Shown: positions 44,118 through 56,181, counted from the first letter of the stretch. The stretch: 64,000 nucleotides of DNA from Liolophura sinensis (GCF_032854445.1 NC_088306.1:15063386-15127385), one strand, 5' to 3'. Numbers and translations: made by a program. Notes: a model not told the origin generated them from the sequence alone.

Positions 44118-44195
44118 ATTATATTTTTTCGTCGTCGCCACGATATAGCTGAAATATTGTCGATGTGACGTTAAGCCATAATCATTCATTCTGTT
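44118..44195 (+). mobile_element. 3' end of another SINE family
   Basis: 'cgtcgccacgatatagctga', 'aatattgtcgatgtgacgtt' and 'aagccataatcattcattc' form a SINE 3' end that I recognise as widespread in molluscan genomes. The 5' part is not present. Confidence 0.6.
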
Positions 44196-44214
44196 TCGAC
44201 ACATGGATCCACCC

Positions 44215-44545
44215 TTGTTTGATTTACAGGCTCTGCAGATGGTACATCTTCTGTGGAATTATTTTGTATTTGTACAAAGACCAAAACGGTTTCCTGTCAT
44301 TTCGACTCTACATCAAGAATTCTGACATTGCAAGTTACCCTTGCAAGGACAGCAATTCACCGACGAGTCCTGGATATGGCGTGTACATGTCTCACCTACA
44401 TATAGCATGTAGCATCAACGTCACAAGTTATCATTGGTCTCTCAAGGTTATTTTTTCCAATGAATATAATTCTCTTGTAGTTAACCATACAGAGTGTCCA
44501 GAATCTCTGGCACTCCGATTCAAAGATGTGTCTAATTTCACTTAG
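44215..44545 (+). pseudogene. Reverse-transcriptase-like fragment (second copy)
   Basis: The plus-strand frame includes YKDQNGFLSFRLYIKNSD, then DSNSPTSPGYGVYMSHLHI, the same block as at 38967-39160 (there AYGVYISRL). Around it the reading is degraded and a stop follows at 44543-44545. Repeats R1 and R3 flank it, as with the other copy. Confidence 0.45.
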
Positions 44546-44559
44546 ACTAGGGGTAAGGT

Positions 44560-44705
44560 CCGTATATTCATCGTGTCGATTTAGATTGCAACTATTCATA
44601 TATCCAACCGGACAATCAGAGCAACTGAGGCATTTTATTATCGACAATTTTGATACAACATGGTACACGATTTCAATATTGATTTCGCTCATTCCTGTCA
44701 CACTG
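44560..44705 (+). repeat. Fragments of R1 and R3 joined
   Basis: 'gattgcaactattcatatat' with 'ccaaccgga' is R1-like. 'acatggtacacgatttcaat' with 'attgatttcgctcattcctg' is R3-like. Confidence 0.5.
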
Positions 44706-44739
44706 ACTTCACGACAAGAGGAATAGTTTCAGTTTTGAC

Positions 44740-46515
44740 AGTGAACGTTATCCTTGTTGGATAGCAATATACCTAAGGGTCCTCCTGCATAACACATGTG
44801 CATATCTTAAAAAATGACTTCGTATTGTAAGAAGTGGAAGAAATCTTTTTAATTCAACTTCTTGAAGCCCCGATAAACAGACCAGACGGTATATTTATTC
44901 GTGTTTATTAAATAATTCCTCTAGATCGAAGAAGTAAATTACGTAGATGCCCCTGTAGACTTATTTAATTTTGATCTTTCGTTGAGAGAGTGAGCTCAGA
45001 ATGTGTGCCACTGTGGTAACCAGACAGTCAAGTCATCTCCCGCAAATTTAAGGCCACCAAGGCCTAGCAAATGAAAGGAAGTAATGAAGGCTACTTATCA
45101 CAAGAGAAAACGCTAAGTACTGTAAGATCCTGTTGCTACATTCCTTAACCAGTTTTCTGTTACTTTCATGTCATAACCCACACAAGACTTTTTTTCTCAG
45201 TTAAAATGACAACAGGATTTATTCAAAGCCAGACAGAGCCCGAAGAAAACCAGCAATAAACATATTATAGTTAATAGTTGTTATATCATGACAGCTTACA
45301 AATCAATGCTACAACTACAAGTGTGGTGATGGTAACAGGTCAGGTCAGGTAAACACTTGTACAGCATAGTTATAATACCCAATAGTATTTAGCATGCTAT
45401 AGCCTAGGCTAAAGCTACACGTTGTCCTTCTCGGTATGTCTATAGTAATCATATATTATTCTTTATTTCATGTAATTCTCCATACTGAAGATACTGTTTA
45501 ATATGAAGAAACCAAGGGATGCGCACCTTAGACGTAGATTATAACACATCTGACGTCAGAGTAACATCTCCGAAATCCAAGGAGGAAACCTCTAGAAATA
45601 TGCCCTTTGGTCACATGACGAAACCAGGCTAAATTCCTGCTAAAACAGCCTGGTCTAACTAAGTTATATCTGGGTACCAACACAACTTAATTTCAAGAGT
45701 GTTTTCTGACAGGTTTCGGGATTAGCAAACAACTTCATGCAGAGAGTGTACAATGAGCATAACTGGGTCCATTTAGGTGCAAGTGATGCAAATAACTAAT
45801 GAGTGGCCAAACGGTGATGCGTAACGACCAAGTAGAGATCATACAAAAAAGTTTGAAAACTATTAAATTGGAAAGGAGCACGTTCCGGAACCACGTAATC
45901 TACAGTCATCAAAGACTGTAGAATCCGAATCCGCAGGTCATTACACTACTTTAAGTAATATTTTCTACAAATTCACTCAAAATAGGCAGTTGGGGTCCAA
46001 TATCGCACGAAGTCTAACTTTGAGGTCAACCTGTGTGGTACTTTGGCTCTTACTCACCGAAAAAGTAATCTCGTAAGGGTTGCTTTACACAGATCATCAA
46101 AGCTACCAAAATTACTTAATTAGCAGTAGTTAATAACAGAAGAAATTTAAGAAGTAACAGTGAAACAATATCATAACATACACGCATGTTACACGCCTGG
46201 TGCAAACATGACCGTGAGATGAAGTTTACACATGTAACCACTGCGCCAACAACATGGCCGGCACGAGCAAGGGAAGTTGAGAATGGGAGCTGAAAACTTT
46301 GGGGCATACACAGCTTAAAATAGACCCAAAGGCGTTAAAAAAACACCAGTCAATTCAGGTACTCAGGACTTAGGTCCATGTTACACACAAACACTGTTCA
46401 TGCAACACATAATACATGGGTATCACAGTATATACTGCTGATTCATCTTGTTCCGAAGGGGACATTATTTACATGAACTATACTGACAATGATTTTTCTT
46501 GTGAAAAGAAATTAG
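44740..46515. other. Gene-free stretch
   Basis: No gene or named repeat recognised. Confidence 0.3.
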
Positions 46516-46519
46516 AGGA

Positions 46520-47070
46520 TCTCACACAGTTACCACAACAGACACTCTGGGAATCCACGTGGAATTTACCAAACGACACTAAGCTATTTTCATGTAACTA
46601 GCGAAAATTAGTGAATACAGACTTCAAGCTCTTTGTGGCCTATATATGCACAGTCAGCTTGTCCAAGAAATCCTTTCAGTCAGGTCCGTCCTGCATGTTT
46701 GGGGCGACAGCAGAGGGCATTGCTAATATTAACATTTATTAATCAGTCAGCATAGTGTTGTGACACAAAGTCAAACTTCTTCTTCTTTTTCGACTTGTCC
46801 GATAAGCACTGTGAGTCGTGTTACGCAAACTACCCCAAGCACTAGAACATCGTGGCATGAAGAAGTCGTACCATCGCATTCAGCAGCAAAATAATCCATT
46901 CGAGCAAGGTAAATACGGGACGACGACACGCCTTCAATGTCAAGAAAAGAAAAACGAAATCTATTCAGTTTTAGGTAAACATCGGTCAAAAAGCTGTTTG
47001 TGTGCAAACAGTTTTCAAACGCATTTCTCCTTATGCCATACATGCTTAACGCATCTATCTGACCTTATGG
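46520..47070 (+). repeat. 0.5-kb dispersed or segmental duplication, copy 1
   Basis: Matches 52971-53490 over its length. Shared strings include 'ctcacacagt', 'tccacgtgg', 'ttcaagctctttgtggccta', 'tcagtcaggtccgtcc', 'gaagtcgtaccatcgcattc' and 'ggtaaatacgggacgacgac'. Both copies lack a conserved open frame, so they are not paralogous exons in working order. Confidence 0.8.
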
Positions 47071-47679
47071 GATCTTAGAAAAGTGTACAACTGAGCAATA
47101 AAATTCCCGTTGATGCCCTTCTATTCTGAGCTAACACGTGCCAAAAGCGATTCTTGAAAGAATGTCCTTGGTATATCTTGTCAGAAAGTGAACAATTGTC
47201 TCAATTGCATTCAACATTGTAAACTTAAATCTAAAGCCAGATTCCAGCGTGACTTGAAACAACCATAAAGAAACGCCTGAGAACTTTCGCTTTCAACTCG
47301 TTGTTATGTCGAGGAATCTCGAAAAAATCCCACAATATCATTTATATATCAATGTTTCTGTTCACAGGAAAGGATGTGGAACAAATCATAGCCACATCTG
47401 GCTTCCACAGAATCCGCTTGTGATTATTCATAAATCATATCGACGGAAACGTGGGACCACATTAATACAATAACGGGACATTTTAACGATTCTGGAAATT
47501 TTTTTTCCCTGAATATTTATTTTAAGAAGCTGTTTTCTTCTAAATATTCAATAATACACTTAAAAAAAAAACAAATGGACTCTTTGTTTCCTTCCCACCT
47601 ACAAATACCTTATGAAATTGTTAAATGCATTCACTTCTTTGGCTGTCCATTATTTCATTGTGGATCAATTTCTCCGCTA

Positions 47680-47875
47680 GGGGGCCTCCGTGGCCGAGTT
47701 CTACCACAACACAATGACCCTCGAGCCTCTCACAAATGTGGTCGCATTAAGTTTATCGTGGCTTCCTTGCCGGACGCATCTGGCAACAACCTGCGGATGG
47801 TTGTGGCCCGACCCAGGCCCTGCCAGGTTTCCTCTTACCATAGTGTTATATATAACAACAATCAAATAAGTAACT
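47680..47875 (+). mobile_element. tRNA-derived SINE, degenerate
   Basis: Keeps 'gggggcctccgtggccgagt', 'caatgaccctcgagcctctc', 'gcaacaacctgcggatggtt' and 'aacaacaatcaaataagtaa'. The B box and most of the 'gtgaaatattc' tail are lost. Confidence 0.7.
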
Positions 47876-48420
47876 TCTCGTCTCAAACGAATAGTAGTAA
47901 GGCACCTGCTACATAACAGACAAGTAGGCAACATACGGCATGTCAATAATGTGAAAATATTTCATCCTTTGTTCAAAAAGAGCAAAGAACACCCTACAAA
48001 AAACATCATCGCGTATAGGAGCCAAAAAATTTGAGTCAGATTGACCTCATCGGAAATTTAATTTAGAGGGGCACAGAAGGCATTGATTTCTTTTCTTTGG
48101 GCGCTTTAGCCTGGACACAGAGTGTTTTCATCTATCTGATTGTAGACATCAATCAATAATGAAAAACAACTGAACCTTTATCGGAAAGCAATGGATCCCG
48201 CATTGTCTTCATTAATGTGCAGATTATGGACACAGACCCCCATTACAACTTCCGTTTTTCAGTAGGGACGATTGTAGTTCTGTGTATTTTAGGGTGTAAA
48301 GTCTTTTTTTGCTGCCAGCCTGCCGTTTTTGGTGTACAGGTGCATGCTTGGTATTAAAATGATGGAAATTGTCTAAGCTTTGGGCAGGTATGAGTTTTAA
48401 TGGTGAAAGTTTGAAATTCT
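47876..48420. other. Gene-free stretch
   Basis: No feature recognised; open frames here overlap the inverted-repeat arm that follows. Confidence 0.3.
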
Positions 48421-48421
48421 G

Positions 48422-48681
48422 GGCGAGAGGACACAAGGAGACAGGTGGTGATGAGGCTGCGAGTGACGTCCCCATTGGCGTTGCTAGGCACCCCTCGCAG
48501 CTGCCGGCATGGAAAGGTCCAGATTTTGACGGTCAACCTATGTCAAGATTTTTATGGCTTCTTTCTCACAGGCTGGGCCAGGTATGCACCAAAGCTTATT
48601 GGCCTCGGAATGTTTGGGACTGAGCTACAGCGTTAAACGTTAACATTGTCACTTATTGAAAACTAATTGGGGTCTGTGGCC
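48422..48681. repeat. Left arm of a 260-bp inverted duplication
   Basis: Runs from 'gggcgagaggacacaaggag' through 'gcaactgcc'-like 'cgcagctgccggcatggaaa' and 'gcttctttctcacaggctgg' to 'actaattggggtctgtggcc'. It pairs with 50027-50286 at high identity. An 84-codon plus-strand frame crosses it but is broken in the other arm. Confidence 0.93.
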
Positions 48682-50026
48682 TTATGGCATGACCCAGTTC
48701 ACACCATACTCATTACAGCGCATGTGTCGCTCTCTACATTCGCTTTACGTCACTGCCACCACTAGCGAATTTTGTACAGAAATCTTAACGCCAAGGTCAC
48801 TGGGGTCACGGTTATGAGTAATGTCAGAAAACACTATACAAAAACCCTTTTTTAAATAATACATTATAAAGTAGCAATCTCTTCACCTAAAGTGTATAAA
48901 GCATGATGTTAACCAACAGCTGAAACACTTTTTATTGATGAATGCTGATTAAATAGTTCTGTTTGAGGACACCAGCGGTGAGGCTAAGCCTAAACAAGCT
49001 TACAAGCGTTGCATCGGCTAAAAAGTTCAAGCTTATCTGTTGGTGGCAGTGATGTACATCGAGCGTAGAGAGCAGCACATGAGCTGTAAGGAGAATGTTT
49101 TCACGCATACATAACTCCGTCGGTTTGTGCTTGAAACACTGACAAGTGCAGACAACTTGTCCAGGACAGTCTGAAATGTAATATTAACATAAAGAAGAAA
49201 TAAAATAAACTTTTATTTTCTTCAGCCCAAATAGTATAATTAAGACGCGCGATAGAGCAGGGTCGACTGTGTGATGACTGGCAAAATGGTCAATGCTGAA
49301 ATCTTAGCAAATTACAAGCCCTCGAGCACCATGGCTTAAGCAGAATTAGGTAAAAAAAATGCAGTGATGTTAATTATAATTTATTAGACATCGCTGATCT
49401 AGAATGACTCAAAATGCTATGTGGTCATCACGTTTAACACACAGTAAGATTATAGCAATGTAAAGGGACCAGGCTTCAGGGATGCTTCATTCACCTATAG
49501 AATCCAGGCCCTGGGATCACGCAGCGATCTTAGACTTTGTTCAACATTTCAAATCGCTTTAAAATTGTTGTTTCTTACGTAACAAGGCTGCTTCGTAAGG
49601 TAAAATCTGAGCAAGTTTTTGTAAAAACAAATTTCAGCTAAAATAATACTAAATCGTACAACAAAAGTAAATTCTCTCATAAATTAGTGGAAAAAGATTG
49701 TATTGAACGAAAGTGAAACCGGGATCATTTTGCATTATACCTGCAATATCAGCTGCTAAGCCTTGACCTTGGTATTCTGGCATTACCTATACGACATTTC
49801 TCAAGGATCTTAATGACTTCGTCCAGTTCGACGTCAACAGTGTTTCACTTTTCAGTGTCTTATCATAAAACGACTACCTTGCTTCCCTCACTGTCGTTCT
49901 GCTCAAAGTCCACCCAGTTTGGTATTTGGTATTTGTTGTCATTCCCTTAACCTTTCATATCGCTCGCTAAGATGAAAGTCACCACCTGGAGGATGACTGA
50001 AGTTGTTGTCGCAGTCAGCGCCAGTA
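48682..50026. other. 1.35-kb spacer between the inverted arms
   Basis: No open frame resembling a transposase or other enzyme was found. It includes an R2 repeat at 49337-49440. Whether arms and spacer form one element is unresolved. Confidence 0.4.
49337..49440 (+). repeat. Dispersed repeat R2, copy a
   Basis: 'taagcagaattaggtaaaaa', 'gcagtgatgttaattataat', 'ttattagacatcgctgatct' and 'agaatgactcaaaatgctat'. Matches at 52405, 55052 and, in reverse, 57090. Confidence 0.75.
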
Positions 50027-50286
50027 GGCCTCAGACCCCAATTAGTTTTCCATAAGCGACAATGTTAACGTTTAGCGCTGTAGCTCAGTCCCAAACATTC
50101 CATGACCAATAAGCTTTGCTGCATACCTGGCCCAGCCTGTGAGAAAGAAGCCATAAAAATCTTGACATAGGTTGACCGTCAAAATCTGGACCTTTCCATG
50201 CCGGCAACTAGGAGGGGTGCCTAGCAACGCCAAGGGGACGTCACTCGCAGCCTCATCACCACCTGTCTCCTTGTGTCCTCTCGCCC
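50027..50286. repeat. Right arm of the 260-bp inverted duplication
   Basis: Begins 'ggcctcagaccccaattagt' and ends 'gtctccttgtgtcctctcgc'. It is the reverse complement of 48422-48681 with few differences, including two small indels near 'ggcaactaggaggggtgcc'. Homology stops sharply at both outer ends and I see no target duplication. Confidence 0.93.
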
Positions 50287-50289
50287 ACT

Positions 50290-52400
50290 AATTAGAAGGA
50301 CAATCCTGTCGAGGGCTGAGTTTGTCTCTCCGCTACCTTTCGGTAATCTGGGCCCGCCATTACATCTAGGTTATATCATCGTCTGTTTTCGGCGACTGCC
50401 AATGACGGCCTGATTAGCAACATGGCTGCCATTTTCTTTGGTAACTTTGGGAAAACACCTTGAGAATAAACAGAGGAAATTTACATTTCATTTTTTTGTT
50501 GAAGCATACCAAGCATGCACATAAGATCTAACACAGATTGAGAACCTACGAGAAAACTTTGATATAAAGTGGACACGTGTTAAACCAGTTTGTTCGGATT
50601 TCTTTCTGATCATTAATGAGAACTAAAAATACGTCGGTTAGTGTGAACAAATATGGACAGAGCGTTCAGAATCTCTAACGATCTGTCATAGTTGTGGGCA
50701 ATTTCACTTATCCGAGGGCTAGGAACTGTATAAGCATCCATGTTTATCACAGGAACATGCTTTGATGAGCAGTTCCCATCAAGGCATAACTTACCTAGTA
50801 CATTTGTATTCGACATGTACTTGGTCCCGCTGCGTTGTTTTCATGTGATTGCTTATCAAAAGTGACCTCTAATAAATTGCGTTTGGCATCAATGCATTTG
50901 TTTACCTAATTCTCCTCAGTTTACTCATTATATGAAGAGTTGGAATAAAACGGTAACTGAAGCTGGATATATTTCATAACAGTTACATTCGAACTTTTAC
51001 CAACTCTCACTGACGTGGCTGCTCTGGGTTTACTCTATGCTGTAGTCTTCTATATTCTTTCCATTTGCGCGTTAAAAATTGTCAGATACAAGTTTACCTT
51101 CGTAAATGCTGACGGCTTAACTGATCTGAACGTCACATTTTGACGTCAGTAATATAATTTGGCTGTGAGAGCTGTGCTTTGAAAGCTATGGATACAAACA
51201 CCTAATGTCAAATGGCATGCATTTGAAGAATGAATTTAATGGTCCGATTAGAAAAGTGGCCACACATAACCCCTTGTGTAAATCATTCTCAAAATCATAT
51301 TTACTGACCTGGCCTGGAATGAAAATACTTACAGGTAAGGATTACCGTGATTAAGGATTTTACTGATTTTAAACTTTTTAGCAGTTTGGGATTTTGTTTA
51401 GATTTAGACACTGTTGTAAGTCAGACCTGTTGACAGAAAAGCTCGCTTTGGGCCCACCATTAAGCCAGTTTTGCCGAATCGTTTATAGTAGTAACGGGTG
51501 ATTTTGTATTATTTCTTATTGAACAAGTGAAATATTTTATGGCCTGAAAGTTGGGGAAAAAAGCTCATAAAGCCCGCTTGAATCTCCACGGGCTTCCTTT
51601 ATTTATTTTTTAAATTAATTATTAAAGCTGACAAGTTGTGCTGACCAAAACAAGCTACTTCAAAAAGAGCGGTTTTGATTGGTCAACTAACTCCAGCCAG
51701 ACTGTATAAAAGGGGCCGTGTCATCACGTATTTAGGGGCGGAAAACGCCATTACAAATCACCCCACCACCCCCCACCCCCCACCGAAGTCATCAGATACC
51801 TATCGGACAGGCACTGTATTAACATCTATTTGAACATTACAGTAAACTACGTTAGGGGCTTTTCCCATGGATGTTCCTACATAATACAACATTTAAGTTT
51901 AAAATTGCATTTTTGGTGTATACGAATTACTATACCTATAGCTATTCTCTCTTTCCACGGCACAGAAAATCATTTATTCTGTTACTGCTATATTATAACT
52001 ATAATAAGTGCCTGGGCATTTGCAGGGCATGTGTGGCATATGGTTCGGTTAGTTTATCCTGACAAATAAACAACTTTCACTTGGAACTTACACTGGACTT
52101 CACATTGGTCGTAATAATCCTTACCACGTGATATTGGGATTACCATTTAAGGAATGCAACAGGACCAACAAGTTCTTCCTGGATTAAATTAATTGGGAAC
52201 CATGAACTATAAAATAACAGCACCGTTGTGTTGTTAGCTCTCGTGTTGCGTCGATTATTATATTCCTACATCAAATGGTTGCTCTTGTATCAGATATTCC
52301 ATTAGCACCTGGGTTTACTCCTGATTGGTGTGAAACCCGAGAGAAAATTAAGATCACACTATTCATGTACGTATTTAAAAAGTACGTCGTCGGGTACCAC
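50290..52400. other. Gene-free stretch with an R4 fragment
   Basis: An R4 fragment is visible at 51005-51050 ('cactgacgtggctgctctgg'). A C-rich run lies at 51758-51783. No exon recognised. Confidence 0.35.
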
Positions 52401-52404
52401 TGGT

Positions 52405-52510
52405 TAAGCAGAATTAGGTGAAGAGAATTGCAGTGACGTTAATTGCAATTTATGAGACATCACTGGTCTAGAAATACAAAAAATCCTATGTTATCACATT
52501 TACAAAACAA
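52405..52510 (+). repeat. Dispersed repeat R2, copy b
   Basis: 'taagcagaattaggtgaaga', 'gcagtgacgttaattgcaat' and 'gagacatcactggtctagaa' match copies a and c. Confidence 0.75.
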
Positions 52511-52970
52511 TCACGTAAAGACAGTTCAAAATAACCAGTGGGGCATGCTCTAAATCGAATTGTACGTATAAATGTGGATGAAAATTGAATGTTTTGAAAA
52601 GGTGCTTGTCCTTGGCCAGTTGTGTCCCTTTAACCTGATATCTGCGGCATAAATGATATGACTTTGCGTGATGTATCAGACATTATATAAAACAAACAGT
52701 TAAATAGTACTTTTTGGTGAATTTCTTGTTCATATTCAGTAACATTATTAATGAGTTGTGCGTATTGCGAAAGAAATGATAACTGATTTGCTCACGAAAG
52801 TATTTTGTTTCGAGACTTGAGTATGAATGATATAAATAAAGGGCAAACAGTGAGTTCATATACATTGAATGGCAAAACCTTTATTTGTGGACCATGTAGC
52901 CTAGTGCAGATTTACTCAGCTCGCCATATTTGCTAGTTTCAGTGAAACGAATAGAAATCAAATACATGAC

Positions 52971-53490
52971 CTCACACAGTGCGATAACAGTCGGTCTGGT
53001 AATCCACGTGGGCTTTACAAAACGGCACCAAAGTACTTCTATGCATCTAACGAAAACAGAACAGAATGACTTTAAGCTCTTTGTCGCCTATGCATAGTCT
53101 GTCTGTCCAAATGCTGCTTTCAGTCCGGTCCATGCTAAATATTTGGGACGACAGACCTGAGTTCTACCAATATTGACATTTATGGGTGAGTCAATAATAA
53201 AGTCATACACGGTCAAATCTTCTTTGCTCAATAAACGTTCTGAGTCGCGTTTTGCAAACTGCCCTTAACGAAACATTGGAGCTTTATGGCATACAGAGGT
53301 CGTACCATCGTATTGAGCAGTAAAAAGACTGTATTTGCGAAAGGTAAATATCTGACGACGATACGCCTTCGTCAAGATGAGAAACTTATCCAAACTCTAT
53401 TGAGCACAGGTAAAATAGTCTTCATTGTGTAAACAGTTACACAATAGATTTCCTCCTAGTCAGCGAACTTAACACATCTGTTTGACCTTG
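52971..53490 (+). repeat. 0.5-kb duplication, copy 2
   Basis: Direct-orientation match of 46520-47070, about 6.45 kb away. It has many substitutions and about 30 bp less length, so the duplication or transposition is old. Confidence 0.8.
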
Positions 53491-53513
53491 TTGAAGTAGG
53501 CCTATATTCTGCA

Positions 53514-53565
53514 AAAAAAAGAGAGAGAAAGAAAAAAAAAGAAAAGAAAAAAAAGAAGAAACGTA
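53514..53565. repeat. A/G-rich low-complexity run
   Basis: Purine stretch of A runs broken by G ('agagagaaagaaaaaaaaag'). It creates a phenylalanine/serine-rich open frame on the minus strand that is not a gene. Confidence 0.9.
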
Positions 53566-53854
53566 GAACTAGAAAAATGGAAAATATCTGACAGAGTTTT
53601 ACTGATATCCATTCAAAATGAATACCGAATACGAATGTCATGTCTGCATACTTTGGGAGTGATTTTGAGCGGATAGAAGAGCGACCAAAAAATTACGAAA
53701 ATGAGGCTGAAACTCAGAAATGCAACCACGTTTGAACTTCGTGCACAAACATATCAAAATGAAATGCAAATACAACAGTAATTATTGGGCTATAAAAACG
53801 ATGAGTTTGCATTTGTCTGTCATCACAATTGAACAGCACGTAAAATATGAAAAC

Positions 53855-54750
53855 ATGGCACGACCGACAGACGCTCAACGTACCAACGCCATTGGCCGAT
53901 TACAGACAGGTGCCTAGACTTCAATCCTAGCCAGATTTTTCCACGTGTCGCCATTAAAAGATTGCAACACGTGTTTACCCAGACCTGCTCGACCACGTGT
54001 CACAACTGCAGCGCAGGACAAGACAGATTCACTACGACCACCCCTACAGCTACAGCAATACCAGGATTACGTAGGATTTCAGGCCAGATAGTGAGGAATC
54101 GTATACGAGTAGCAGGTATTCGCCCGAAACGATCAGTTCGAGGTGTCATTGGGACTGATCAGTATCAGGGGCTGTGACGTCAGTGGTGTCAAGGAGACAG
54201 AGTATGGCCTCAACAACGATGGAGACTTGTTTGGTTTAGCGACCAGTCGGCTTTGTTGCTTCTCCGTACAGGCGGAAGACGTCGTGTTTACAAACGCCGT
54301 GGGAACGTAGTGGTCGAAATTGCGTACAGGGAAGTCGACCCGTTTGTTGGCGGGAATGTAATGATGTTGGCCGCCATTTGCTATACCCGTAGATCCCACC
54401 CTGTGCACGTCCAGGGCAATTTAAAGGCCCATTGTTACACTGATGAAATTCTTCAGCCACACGTCCTTCCCACTACACAGCATGCAAACGTCATTTTTCA
54501 GAAGAATAATGCTCGACCTCATACGGCAAGACTGACCTCCGCCTTCTTGACGAGCCGCAACATCCTAGTACTCCCATGGCCCTCAAGGTCTCCAGATCTG
54601 AACCCCATCGAATATTTGTGACATGTTCTTGATCAACGTCTGCGACTACGTCAGCCATAGTCTCAAAACCTCCCAACAGGTGTCGCAAAGGTACCTGACG
54701 ATGTCAGGTAGTTCTGGACTCTCATGGAGGCTATACGTCTACTGTTGTTT
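53855..54750 (+). pseudogene. Second Tc1-like transposase, heavily decayed
   Basis: Starts MARPTDAQRTNAIGRLQTGA (ATG 53855), typical of Tc1-like N-termini, but is stopped after 20 codons. Later pieces in shifting frames are RPRVTTAAQDRF, IPGLRRISGQIVRNRIRVAG, LLLRTGGRRRVYKRRGN, VHVQGNLKAHCYTDEILQPHVLP cut short here, NNARPHTARL and SPDLNPIEYL. The order fits a Tc1-like DDE transposase of a different lineage from the one at 39.9 kb. In place of the first FSDES the sequence has FSDQS, and the second catalytic aspartate (expected HDNA) reads KNNA. I found no terminal inverted repeats. Confidence 0.82.
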
Positions 54751-54751
54751 C

Positions 54752-55050
54752 ATGTGTGACATCATGAAGCGCCGTCCGTGATAGTGGCTTGTGTCAAACT
54801 GTTGATTAATTATAGGTAGCATAAAGTATACATTTGAGAGCCTCGCTTTTTTTTGTTTTTTTTTACAGAGTATATTGAAAAGAGCATAAAAGACCTACCA
54901 AATGGAGAGTAAAACTAGAACAACGACTACAGTGTGATAGTTGACAAATGTTCACACGTAACCGGCGTCTTGCTAATTTATCTCAGTTTTCTTATCCTAA
55001 CTGTTCGTGTAAATGCTTAAATAGTAGCAAATTACCGTGCCTAGTATTAT
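54752..55050. other. Spacer after the decayed transposase
   Basis: Probably contains the remains of the transposon end. A T run at 54848-54864. Nothing else. Confidence 0.3.
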
Positions 55051-55051
55051 G

Positions 55052-55158
55052 GATTAAGTAGAATGAGGTAAATAAGTGGCATTGTTGTGTTAGTTGCAAT
55101 TCATTAGACGTCACTGGTCTAGAATTACTCAATATGCTGTGTTATCATATTTAATGTA
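55052..55158 (+). repeat. Dispersed repeat R2, copy c
   Basis: 'taagtagaatgaggtaaata', 'gttgcaattcattagacgtc' and 'actggtctagaattactcaa' match copies a and b. Confidence 0.75.
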
Positions 55159-55485
55159 CAATCCCATTAAACCTTTGCTATTACTGATCAAAGGAAAGTC
55201 CATTTTGGTTGACGACTGGTACACGAATGTCTTTTGCGACACAGATTTTTGACATCTCGAGTACCAGGTATTGTCTCAGTTGGGTAGAGCATTGTATATA
55301 TGTATACAGCTCGGCTTGTCAATATGCCTTTTGGAAGTCTACCAGTTATATTTTAAACCTCGAGGTTTTCGAGTGATTTCCTATTTTCACATAATAAACC
55401 ATCTTCAGTTGCTTCTTTTGTCGAGGAAGTAATGGCCTTTATTATACACCTAAGTGTTCAGCGCCTACTATATTATGTAGTAAAC

Positions 55486-55522
55486 ACAACTGTCCAATAT
55501 TTTTAATATATTGGACAGTTGT
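55486..55522. repeat. Perfect 15-bp hairpin
   Basis: ACAACTGTCCAATAT (55486-55500) and its exact reverse complement (55508-55522), with a 7-base TTTTAAT loop. It lies 62 bp upstream of the ATG of the recombinase-like fragment. Confidence 0.9.
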
Positions 55523-55583
55523 AACTGTGACGTCACACGTACGGACTACTTTTTGTTTGTCAACAAGCAGACGACACAACACG

Positions 55584-55850
55584 ATGTTCGCCCGAGCTCG
55601 TCCTGAAAAATCTGTGTCTCCGGACAGTCCGCTCTACCTCACCCCAGTTCTCGAATGTCGCCTCAAACCTGATGCAGCTGTGTGGTATTACTCCACTCCA
55701 GTGGGAGAGCATCGTTTGCGAGAGCTAATGAAGAGGGCTGCCGAGGCTGCTTCCACTCCCCCGGCCAGTCAGTTAACGTGCACACAAACGAAGTTTTCCC
55801 GACTCCGATGCCATCAACTTCCGCACAGAATCCCAAGGATAATCAGCTAA
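55584..55850 (+). pseudogene. Crypton/DUF3504-like tyrosine-recombinase fragment
   Basis: From the ATG at 55584 the frame reads SPDSPLYLTPVLECRLKPDA, then VWYYSTPVGEHRLRELMKRAAEAA. Proteins with the DUF3504 domain (ZMYM2-4 and QRICH1 families, derived from Crypton transposons) contain SPFYL-P, a KxDxxVWY stretch, and a PVGxNxLxxMMK block just before the conserved A-G-L. Here the homology stops at that point: the frame continues about 30 residues without resemblance and ends at 55848-55850. Catalytic residues of the recombinase, which lie in the missing parts, are absent. It could be an exon of a domesticated gene, but I see no donor site in frame. Confidence 0.5.
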
Positions 55851-56181
55851 CTTTGTCTCTACTTCTCTTTAGTCCCCATCCTGTAAAGATTACACTAGTC
55901 TGTTCGGTGGCGCAGTTTTCAATAACTGCACTTTTAACTTTCACTGACACTTCTGGATTCCTTTTCTTTACACTTCTGTTTGTAAAATACCGCTTTGGCC
56001 ACGTGCGCCTGACCCAGTTTTCCGTCAGCCAATGAAAGTGCTGTATTCAGTATTCCATATTCATCCGCAACCGGCTGTCCGCTATTGTTACGCGATATGA
56101 AATAATTATCACGGTTTTACCCAACTTGCTTAGCGTTCGAGTTTCTTTACTTCTTTTTGACAAGTGGGTGTATAATAAATG

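Noticed and set aside
48369-48623. 84-codon frame in the inverted-repeat arm
   Set aside because: It is not conserved as an open frame in the other arm and has no recognisable domain.
53456-53641. 61-codon minus-strand frame
   Set aside because: Mostly translation of the A/G-rich low-complexity run.
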